Positions 24,501 to 36,155 of a stretch of 64,000 nucleotides of DNA are shown here, piece by piece. Origin of the DNA: Lepus europaeus (Eukaryota > Chordata > Mammalia > Lagomorpha > Leporidae); the NCBI RefSeq assembly GCF_033115175.1, contig NC_084832.1:16791342-16855341 (forward strand), in the 5' to 3' direction. The position numbers and the translations under genes were made by a program. Each line of letters opens with the position of its first letter. Within the stretch, counting starts at the first letter, position 1. The notes under the pieces are model-generated. The model saw only the letters and a program-made list of their open reading frames with translations. It was not told where the DNA came from and did no database searches.

Positions 24501-27500
24501 CATACATGTTAAAATAAAGTACTGCTATAACCTTGTCATCACACAATCTAATCTAACCTTTTTATATTGAAAACATAGACCCACACACCTCCCGTGGGCT
24601 CTGGGTGAGACCTTGGACTCACTGCTTCATGTCTGTAAGCCAAAGCTTTCTCATCTGCAGAGTGGTAACACAACCCACGTGACAGGGCCACAGTGGAGCT
24701 GGTCACACAATATCGTGAGCTTAATGCTACTGAACACCTAAAAAATGATTAGTGTGGTAAAATTTGTGTTACATATAAATTGGAGAAAAAAGAAATAAAG
24801 GAGTGAATATGCAAAAAGCCTGTTGTGTAAATAAATGATTAACAAACAGTCCTTGTATTCAAAGAAGTTTTTCCTCCTTGCAACCAATCATCAAGCTTCT
24901 ACATCACAAATGATTAGTACGTACATTAAGAGACAACAGAGCTCCCTAGACACTACCTTTTAGGAGGGTTCTGTTGGAAGTGTAATACCTGGCCATCGCC
25001 TTGGCTTCACAGGCTAATCCTCCGCCTTGGGGCGCCGGATTCTATCCCGGTTGCCCCTCTTCCAGGCCAGCTCTCTGCTATGGCCCGGAAAGGCAGTGGA
25101 GGATGGCCCAAGTGCTTGGGCCCTGCACCCACATGGGAGACCAGGAGAAGCACCTGGCTCCTGGCTTCGGATCAGCGAGATGCGCTGGCTGCAGCGGCCA
25201 TTGGAGGGTGAACCAACGGTAAAAAGGAAGACCTTTCTCTCTGTCTCTCTCTCTCACTATCCACTCTGCCTGTCAAAAAAAAAAAAAAAAAAGAAGTGTA
25301 ATACCCAAGAAAAAGGGAGAGAGAAAGCAAGCACAATTTGATCAAACTTATTCCCAACCCATGGGGACACACAGAGAAAGTAGGAGGTAAGGAGGTAGAA
25401 TGCCGTCTTGTATCAAGCCTGACTGAAATAGTCCAAGATTAGAAACACATCCTAGTGCTTTGTTCTAGACCCTGTCTAGCACACTTGGGCCTCATTCCTT
25501 CGTAATCATAACCTCTACCTCCAATGGCTCTACTCCCAACCTGTGTGTACTGATGGTCCTCTTCCCCACTTAATGCTGTATAATTGTTCAGACCTGGTTA
25601 ATGGCACTCTTAGGATCATTGGTTACTATCCTCACCCTGTCTTTTGTGACCTTGTCTGAATGTGATCAGAGTCGGCGAACTTGGAAGGCTTCCATAGCCT
25701 TGGCAACTCATGACGAGAGCCTAGGGTGGTTGCTGGCGCCATAAACTAGAGTGTCAATTTGTTGGGTCAACGGTAGGAGTCACTGTGCACTTGTTCCTCA
25801 TGTGGGATCTCTGTCCTTAGTGTGCTGTACATTTTGATTTGATGCTATGACTAGTACTCAAACAGTGTTTCTTTTTGTGTTTCTGTGTGGGTGCAGACTA
25901 TTGAAATCTTTGCTTGCTGTGTACTAAATTGATCTGTAAATGGGGAGAATTGAGAGGGAATATTGATGTGAATGGAAGGGGAGAGGGAGCGAGAAGCCAT
26001 TGTAATCCATAAGCTATACATTGGAAATTTATATTCATTAAATAAAAGTTAAAAAATTAAAAAAAAAAAAAAGAAACACATCCTAGGAGTCACCAAGCAA
26101 GTGAGCATGCTCAAATACCTTCAAAGCTATGACCACAGCACTTGGTGCCCATCAGTTATTTCAAAACAGCCTAGACTGAAAAAGAGCGTGGTGGTCCTGC
26201 CACAAGGGATGGAATGATGGTCCTAAAGCACCAAAAAAAGCCCAAACTAAGGAGAAGCTGCCCCAGGGTGCCCTCAAAAAAGACCTACGTAACCAGCAAG
26301 GCCTGGCTCCCATCCGAGTGTCCTGAGATGCTGGCAGCACCCAGAGAGCAGTCTGGGAGCTCCACAGCAAGCAGAGGACCAGGGCTGAACTCAAGCTGTC
26401 CCTGCAGCTCTGACTGATCAGAATAAGCTCCGAGTGGCCTGCAGACAGCCACATTGATGGGTCTCTTCCCGGCCAGCTCTTCAGAAGCTAAACCTCCATG
26501 GCTACTTCTGCTCCCTGAGACCCAGACATTCCCATCCTGAAGAGGCTGAAGGAACCTGGTCTCTCCCTTCCCAGCTCTCAATGGGCCATGTTCTCTCTTC
26601 CCTGAGATCTAACAGGCAACTTTCAGATGAAAGGCATCTTCTACATCTAGTGGCCTCATGAGTGAAGGTTCTTAGCCTGGGAAAGGAGTAAAAGAGCAAC
26701 TATTACTCAAAAGAAGAGCTGCTGTGTGGAATTAGGACTGAAGCATACATAATGAGCAAAATTACAGCATATTAGCATTTAACTTGAGTATATTCCCTGA
26801 AGTTTTCAGTATTTGCACATTAAATAAATTACATTAATTATCATTCACCACAGAAAAACCTGACAATATAGACAGACGCTACTCCCAACTGATGAGGAGA
26901 TTGTCTTGTAAAGGCCAGTTCATAAGCCAATTAGGACAAGAGCAGTCAAACATGGCCTTATACATCTTTGAGCCTAATGTCTCACTAACAAAATGCTATT
27001 CTTTACTAACACTGTTCCTTAACAGATCTAAAAGACACACCAAAAGAGCCCACATCTGCAGTGTGAACACTTGGAAACTAATGTTTTGCATTTATCCAAA
27101 GAGCTACAACAGATATATAGAACGCTCCAGAATCCACAGTACTCCTCCTTTCTGGGCAATACATGAGCCATCCACGTTAGTCTGCACATGCTGTGAACAT
27201 GTGTAACAGGGGAGGCTGCTGAGAACAGGGCACAGGGGAGCCCTGGATTCTCATCACAGAGCCTCAGAGGCTCCCACTCCACAGGCACTAAGCCCACTTT
27301 CTCCTACCCCTGCTCCAGGCCCAACGCAGAAGTCTATGATCTTTTGTGTGTGTGTGTGTGTGTGTTCTAGACTTGTTTCTTTATTAAATTCTATAAAGAG
27401 GCATTAACTAATACTGTAAACTTGAATTACATTTTAAAAATAAGCACCATTAACATACATTCTACATAAACCTATTCACCTTTTAAACAACACATTTTTT

Positions 27501-30500
27501 GACCACACATTTAAATCTGTTTTCTTTACATGTAAATAAAATGTGCAATATTTAACCACTACACAGGAACATTATCAAACTTTATCTCATTGCACAAAAG
27601 AAAAGCACTTAGAAAAAGCACTTGGAAAAAACAGCACACATTATTTTTGTCTTTTTTATACATTTTGTAATTTTCTTAAGTTGAGAGCAGTTAAAAACAT
27701 TGTCAGAGCAATTTCCTGAGTTTCAAAAGTTTCCAATTTCCAGCTCAGAAATAACTAATCTGGTTTTATTCGTGTCCTTTTTCTAAGCATATAAAACACT
27801 TGGATTTAAAAAGAAAAAGACTGAAATAAAAGACAGGAAGCTATGCAAAACAACTGTAAACTTTTCTTCACAAGATGCGTTATAATACACAAGATGTTTT
27901 ATAAAGTCAAAACTTTCACCATTTAATGTATCCTACCTATAGAAGCTAAATAATTGCAGAGAGTATGGAAGTACTAACAAACTGAAGAAGCTTCACCTTG
28001 AAAATAATACAGACATGAAAAGCCCACAAATTTAAGAAAACAAGCTGATGGACTTAACAGCAGAACAGAATTGACAGGGAAGAGTGAATACAAAGAGAGG
28101 TCAGTAGAAATTATCAATCCAAAGAAAATCAATGCAACTAAAAAAAAAGATTTCAAAAATTAATATAGCCTCAAGGACATGTGAGACAACATTAGTGTCT
28201 AATATTATAAGTCTGAAAAGAGAATAATGAGGTAGAAAAAAATGTATATATAAAGAATAGCTCAAGTTTCTCCAAATGTAAACACACAGTCTTAAATAGT
28301 TCAGTAGACATCAAGTAGGATTAATGCAAGAAAAGACACCTCACAGAAGAGCATTATTTTGATTTTCAGTCATTTGCAAAAAATAAAATCCTAAAACCTG
28401 CCCTCCCCAAAAATCCATGACAAATTATAAATGGGGGAATGGCAACCTGAATAACTGATTTTGCATCGGAAATAATGAACAAAAGAGGTAAGTGAAAACA
28501 TATTTTTTAATAATGAAAAAACATTAATTCAAAATTCTACAGCCCCATGTAGATGCTGTAGTGCCCATATGGGATGCCAGTACCACACGCAGAAGCCTAA
28601 CCTACTACGCCACAGCACCAGCCCCAAAAATCAATCTTAGAAATACCTTTTTTCTGCTGAATGGTACTCATGTACTGTTGGGACTGTTTCCTATTTCCTC
28701 ACCTCCAAATCAAACTAATAGGTTCTCAGGTCTGGCTCTGTTGGCAGTATAATGTTTCCCAACTGATACACTAAATCTAAAGGGGCTAAATCTCAGCTAG
28801 TTGGTAACTGTAATTCCCAGCTAGCAGGTACGTAGTCTTCCTTGTAACCATGGACTTTTCAAAAGAAACAAGGAGTTGGGCTGGCGCCGTGGCTTAACAG
28901 GCTAATCCTCCGCCTTGCGGCGCCGGCACACCGGGTTCTAGTCCCAGTTGGGGCGCCGGATTCTATCCCAGTTGCCCCTCTTCCAGGCCAGCTCTCTGCT
29001 ATGGCCAGGAAAGGCAGTGGAGGATGGCCCAAGTGCTTGGGCCCTGCACCCACATGGGAGACCAGGAGAAGCACCTGGCTCCTGCCTTCGGATCAGCGAG
29101 ATGCGCCGGCCGCAGCGGCCATTGGAGGGTGAACCAATGGCAAAAGGAAGACCTTTCTCTCTGTCTCTCTTTCTCTATCTACTCTGCCTGTCAAAAAAAA
29201 AAAAAAAAAAAAAAGGAAAGAAAGAAAGAAAGAAACAAGGAGCTTGTGGCTAGGAGGCTTGTGTAGGAATAAAAGCTGATAGCATGGCTTTGTAGTCCAC
29301 ACCACGAACAGCCAACGAGGTTCATCAAACCACAGGCTGCATCTAGCCATTTTTCTATTTCAATCACCTGCTTCCAGTTCCTTAGATGATGCTAAAGTAG
29401 GTGTACCTATTTGGAGATTTGGAAGTTTCAGAAACATCTGCTTTATAGATTGCTGTTACAGTGTCCATGGTAACTATGATTACTTTATAAAAATGTCAAT
29501 ATGTAAGCAGCCTCCAACTTGTAGGGCCACATTTAGGTATAATTCCATATTTATTAGTATTTTCTAATAAAGACCAATCTCCTCTTCTTCCCCTAAATAG
29601 GAGTCAGGAGTCCCTGGGCCAACAACCTTAAAGGAAAACAGAAACAGCCATGAGAAATCTGACCTGCTCAGAAGGAGTGTCTCCTTCATGGCGAGGTTTA
29701 AGCCCTATGATTCCAGGACCTCATGTCAAGGCTGCCAAACATGTTTCTGGCAGCACAAGCACTTCCCTGAAATTCCACTACTCTAAGAATCCTTTGGATT
29801 AAAAAATGCTTATCTCACAAGGACTATAAACCTATTCATGTTTTATACAAGGGTCTTAAATCTGACCACTCTGGTTGTGTTGAAGAGCATTAAGACTGCT
29901 GATGCAAGGAGGTGGTTTGCATTTTGAATAATTAATACTTCTGCAGAGTAGGACAAGCTGGTGTTTGGAGTAGAGTTCCAAGGATAAGCAGGAGGGCACA
30001 AAAATCCATATACAGCACATCATCAAAGAATGTCAAAGTTAAAGTTAACCTCTTTTACAGTTTTGCCCAGGCCAGGCCTTCCTCCAAGAAAGGGGCTACT
30101 TGCCTCCTGTTCTCAGAATTCTGAATACTACCAATAACCTAAAATAACAGCTGTGTCTAATAGAGTTAATGCAGCGGTCACAAGTTAGACCAGGAAGCTA
30201 GCTACCCCAAACAATGCTGTGTGTGTAGAAAAGTCAGTGCCTGTTCAAACAACCATCCAGATAGTAAGTACAGTGGGAACCATTCACTTAGAAGTTTTCT
30301 AGAAGCACTACACTAAGCAATTTCTAAGCATCATCTTATCCAACCACAATTCTATGAGATATAAATATTTCTGTTTTACAGATAAGGAAAGTAAAACACA
30401 ATAGGCTAGGCAATTTTGAAACTATGTAGCAAAACAAACAGCACATTCCTAAGAAAGTTTACAAATCAACTAACATGAAAAGATGCTCAACATCACTAAG

Positions 30501-33500
30501 GAAATAAAAACAAAAGCCATAATGAAGTATCACTTCACCCATTACAATGGGTACTACAAAAAAAAAAAAGTATTGAGGATGTAGAAAAATCAGAACTCTT
30601 GTACACTGTTAGTAGGATGGTAAAATGGTGCAACTACTATGGAAAATAGCACAGAGGGTCCTCAAAAGATTAAAGTAGAACTCCATACAATTCAACAATC
30701 CTACTTCTTGGGAGATATTCAAAAGAAGTGAAAGTAGGGTCTCAAAGAGATACCTGTGTAACCTTGTCCATAGCAGCAGTACCCTCAACAGCTAAGAGGT
30801 GGAAACAACCCAATGTCTATCAATCGAAGAGTGGGTAAACAAAAGTTGGTTTATCCATATTAATTCAGCCTTAAAAGGAAGAATATTCTGACACCTGCTA
30901 TAACATGGATCAACCTTGAAAACACTATGCTCTTTGAAATGAGCAGTCACAAATGGACCAATACTGTGTCATTTCAATGATACAATATCAGAAAAAGACA
31001 AATATCATATTATTCCAACTTTAAGAAGAACCTAAAGCACTTCAAATTCAGAGGCAGAATCCTGATATGTTTCCTGATAATTCTATCTCAAGTCCAAAAT
31101 ATATTTCCATGTTCCACTATTTATTAATCTAAAACTAATGATTCTTTATTCATTATATCCCCATCATGATTTTAAACTTTTAATTTAAAATAAAAAGGTA
31201 GGAGTGGGTGTTTAACTTACTGGTTAAGATGCCCACATCCTACATCAGAGTACCTAAATGCACTTCCTGGCTCCAGTGTTCCACCAATGCAGACACTGAG
31301 TAGCTCAAAAATGGAAAAGAACAGGTATGATAAAGTGACCTTCTACGTGATCCCATACCTTATTGAAACACTGTTAAACTTCATATTATAATATTAAATA
31401 CTGTTGTTCTGACTGCACACATTCGCTTCGGGCCTCACTTAGTCCTCAGAGCCTGAATGTCCCACAAAACATTCATCAGAATGGTCATCACTCCCTAGAA
31501 AATCCTTAGCAGTAAGATTCTTTTCAAATTGGAAAAAGCAAGAAAAAAAAGCAGTTGACCAATTTGCCTTGAAAAGAATACCACTAATCAAGTTTCACCA
31601 TTCAAATCCTTCATTTAACTGTAACAGAAAACAGCTCTTACTGATTTCAATTTAAAATGCTTTGCATGACTTGAAGCGAGAAGGTTCATTTATTTTATAA
31701 AAGGAATATAAAGGAAACATTTGTAACATCACATGAAAAAACTTAAAAACACACATATGAAAGGATTCTATTTTTTAATGTATATTATTGTATATGCCTT
31801 AACTGTCTTCCAAACTTACTCAAGGACCTGAAACAAGATTCTAACAGGAAATCAAAGATACATTTTAATTTGTATGACCTGAATCTGTGTATCATATGTT
31901 TTAAACTTGTTGGTAGAAAGAAACTAAAAACATTTTATATGGTTGTGCTTAAGTTTACTGGTTAAACAAACTACACCATGTTAGATATTTAAGACGTGTT
32001 TTCAAATACATGATTCTTAAAATTTATAGAAGGCATTGGACCTTCCGGTAAATGTTTTATTAAGTTCTTATCTAAGGGTTGAAATGGTTTGCTAAGTATT
32101 CATGTAATATTGCTATTGTCAGCAAGTGATCTAGGACTTGCTCCCTCATTTCTCTATTCTAAGCCCAACTTGTTCTTTCACTTCTCTATTCTCTTCAAGG
32201 TAGGGAACTAATTCTATTATGAAGGAATCTGTGAGACGCACAATTTAATCTTTAGACCTTATAAGAGATGGCTGACATTTTTCTGTAATAGCATAGCCAA
32301 AATAAGAACTTAACTAATAATCTCATAGCGAGATTCACATCGCCATCAGCGAAGTATACAGTAAGTAGAAAAAAAAAAACCTCCCTTTCAGACCAAAGGG
32401 AAAGAAAGTTTTAAAGTGAGAATATAATTTTCCTCATGGGCATTGTCTACCTTAGAAAAACTACTACAGAACATGCCTGTGACTATAGACTTGTAGTTCA
32501 GGCTACCGAAGATTAAAGATGGGACACGGGCACTCCCTTGACTTGCATCCTCTGGTCTGCTTTAACACAAACCAGGAGGAAAAGAAAGCTAGGCATTAGA
32601 AGCAATGGGTGGCAGGCCTATTAATGGCTGATCTGTGCAGTGATCTGCCCTCAAGGAGACCCAACAGGCCAGTCCACTGCAGTGGCTTTCAATGTGGTAA
32701 GCCTGGGCTTCAGCAGAAGTCAGCTTGTGAAGAGCCCTGGCAGCTCTGCCAAGAGTTGGATCACTGGAAATGGACCTGCCCTGGAATCGAAGGATGCCCA
32801 GGTCAGAGCCACAGATCTTATTGGCTCCAAGCTGAAAAGCCCTTCACTCAGCCCAACTTCCAAAGTGACCACTGCAGCTGAGGGGATGGTCAAGTAGGGT
32901 CAGCAACATTGCAGGCAGAACTGTAAATTTCTTGTTAGAGATGCCACCTGCCTTTACCGGGCCAGCTCTCCTCCCAGGCCAGCCAAGTAATGAAAGTCAA
33001 CAGAGTGCCTTCCCCTAGGAGGTTCACACCTCCCTTAGGATATACCCCATGTGAAGAGATAGATAGGTCTGAGCCTCTTAACTTACAAGGCCTAAAACCC
33101 AACAGATTATTATCAAGCCCCTTCTATCAGGTTCTATTTGCCTCTCAATCAGAAAAATTACTTGTAGCTTAGACAGCACCTTTCTTAGCTCCTCTAATAA
33201 TGACTCTGTCCTTTGTTCTAGACCCTGTCTAGTGTACTTGAGCCTCATTCCTTTGTAATCATAACCTCTACTCTACCACCAATGGCTCTACTCCCAACCT
33301 GTGTGTACTGATGGTCCTCTTCCCCACTTAATGCTGTATAATTGTTCAGACCTGGTAAATGCCACTCTTAGGATCATTGGTTACTATCCTCACTCTGTCT
33401 TTTATGACGTTGTCTAAATATGATCAGAGTCGGGGAACTTGGAAGGCTTCCATAGCCTTGGCAACTCATGACGACAGCCTAGGGTGGTTACTGGCGCCAT

Positions 33501-36123
33501 AAACTAGAGTGTCAATTTGTTGGGTCAACAACAGGAGCCACTGTGCGCTTGCTCCTGATGTCGGATCTCTGTCCTTGATGTACTGTACATTTTGATTTAA
33601 TGCTATAACTAGTACTCAAACAGTATGTTTCACTTTGTGTTGCTATGTGGGTGCAAACTGTTGAAGTATTTTATACTAAATTGATCTTCTGTATATAAAT
33701 AGAATTGAAAATGAATCTTGATGTGAATGGAAGGGGAGAGGGAGCGGGAGAGGGGAGGGTTGCGGGTAGGAGGGAAGTTATGGGAAGGGGAAGCCATTGT
33801 AATCCATAAGCTGTATACTGGAAATTTATATTCATTAAATAAAAGTTAAAAAAAAAAAAAAAAAAAGATTCTAACAGGAATCTTTTCTGCTGCTTAAATT
33901 TGAACAAAGGAATGTAAGCAACTATCATAACTTTAATAAATAGCTTGGGGGTCAGACAGAATCATATTAGATATATGCAACCTATATATGTATGCTTCAT
34001 GTATATGCATTATACACTGTATAACAAAATATACATAAATTATAGCATAACGTAAGTATAGATAAACAAAAGTTTGGAAACATACAAATCCAAAATGAAG
34101 ACTACCTGCAGATAATATGAAATTTAGAATTTACATCCTCCCTGTTGTAACTTGTATTTCCAAACTTATCTGTATCAAAGAAAATTAAATATTTTCCTTC
34201 TGATAGTTGGCTGAACTAGTATCAACAGCATCAGTATTTCCCCACACAGTTTACCTTTCAAGTTCTACTAAGGATGAATAATTTTCAAGTTCTCTGCCAT
34301 TTTTCTAAAACTGACAACATTTCTAGATATTCTGGTAAACTTCATCTACAAATTTCATATAATCAACTTTTAAATGTTGCAGTCAAATTAGAGATTTACC
34401 TTCATCATACATTTCTTCTATTAAATAGGCTTCTGCTCGATCTTTCAGAGCATTCACGTTGTCGGGTTCCACCTGTAAAACTTCAGAACACACTCTAATT
34501 GCCTCAACAGGCTTCTCATCCTGAAATCAAATGTGAGAAAAGGATTAATTGGTATCCCACATGGAAAGTTTTCACATTTCTGGGACAAGTCAACACTTAC
34601 CTTAGAAAAACAGTGGCAAATCCTTTCTTTTGAACGAATTGTATATTCAGCAACATTTGGCTCTGTTTTTATGACTGATTCATATTTGCTGGTCGCATCT
34701 GTGTATCTATTAAATAAACAAATCATGAGGCGTAACAATGAAATTCTATTTCCAGAGATGTGGGAAGGACCCTCTTCTCTTCCCCATACCCCATTGCTTA
34801 ATCAAGTCAACTGAATGAACACATGCGTTCAAACACAGTTCGTACCTTATTCTTCTTAGAATAGCATGTGATGCTCAGTTAAGAGTTAACAGATAAGATA
34901 CATAATCACAGAAATGTACTTGTACAACTCAAAGCAGACTGTCAGGACCAAATCCAACAATGACTTTCTTTACAAGAAAAAGCTCAAGATTTTGAAAGTG
35001 AGAAAAACACCCTGTTAAAGTCTGGCTTACACTGAGCACTTTGATCGAAACAGATATCAAGACATTTCTTGGTTACTGCATACTTTCATGAAAACAATGC
35101 AACACATTATACCCATTTTTTAAAAAGCTTTATTTTTATTTAAAAGGATGAGTTACAGAGAGAGAGACAGACAGAAAGAGGACTTCCACCCGCTGGTTCT
35201 CTCCCCAAATGGCTACAACAGGTGGGGCTAGGCGAGGCTGAAGTCAGGAGCCAGGAGCTTCTTCCAGGTCTGCCACGTAGGTGCAGGGAACCAAGCACTT
35301 GGACCATCTTCTGCTGCTTTCCCAGGTGCATTAGCAGGGTGCTGGATTGGAAGTGGAGCAGCTGGAACTCGAACCAGTACTCATATGATATGCTGGCATC
35401 ACAAGCAGCAGCTTTACCTGCTAAGCCACAATGCCAGTCCCTACTATATCTAATTTATATAATGAATATCAATATTCACAACTAAGTATTAGGCAGTTCC
35501 TTCCTAAAGGAAGCTACTTAAATTCCCAATTCTAGGAGCTTTCTAAGAACAAAAATCTCTTTGCCATTTCCTTTAAACTGGTGAAAAATATTAGTCATCT
35601 AAGTTACTTTCCAGTAACTTTCCAGTAATGGCAAACTGAGATTTATCTGTATGCCACTATAGCACACTATTCCTTAAGTGCAGCAATATTCACATTTAAG
35701 TGCTGATACTTAATGTTTTATTAGTCTCATTCAAGAGGCAGAGAGACACAGTCAGAAAGAGAGCTCCTATCTATGCCTGCTTCACTAGCAGATGCCCTCA
35801 ACAGTCAGGGCTGGGCCAAGGGCAAAGCCAGGAGCAGAGAACTCAGTCTAGGTCGAGCTGCAGGAATCCAACTACCTGAGCAATCATTGCTGCCTCCCAG
35901 GCTCTGTGTACAGTAGGAGGAAGCTGAAGTCAGGAGCCAGGGTGGCTATCAAACCCTGGCATATGGTACATAAGTACCTTAAGTTCTAGGTCAAACACCC
36001 ACCCTATATGCTGATTTTTAAAACACAGATCTAAGTAAAGCTACCTTCTGGAAAAGCAAATTAGATTTATTTTTCTCAATTCTTCCAGGTAAATAAAACT
36101 AAAAACTCTACACAGTATACACT

Positions 36124-36155
<32 letters not shown>

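Larger units (their letters stand above)
18750..34399 (-). other. DNAJC3: DNAJC3 intron 9 (15.65 kb)
   Basis: The largest complete intron in the window. It holds many CSINEs, a MaLR LTR, ancient L1 pieces and two composite ERV/L1 elements, all listed separately. Stretches 18750-19993, 23329-24976, 26087-28552, 29243-30460 and 33881-34399 contain no gene or repeat I can name, apart from small simple repeats. Confidence 0.85.

Noticed and set aside
26161..26699. Cluster of overlapping open frames on both strands, moderately GC-rich
   Set aside because: I considered a small exon or retrogene. No frame shows conserved-domain character and none is bounded by good splice sites.
27340..28550. Possible 3'UTR of a processed pseudogene on the minus strand
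   Set aside because: AT-rich with a tttatt motif at 27379, but no coding remnant, poly(A) or TSD was recognised. Left as unassigned intron.
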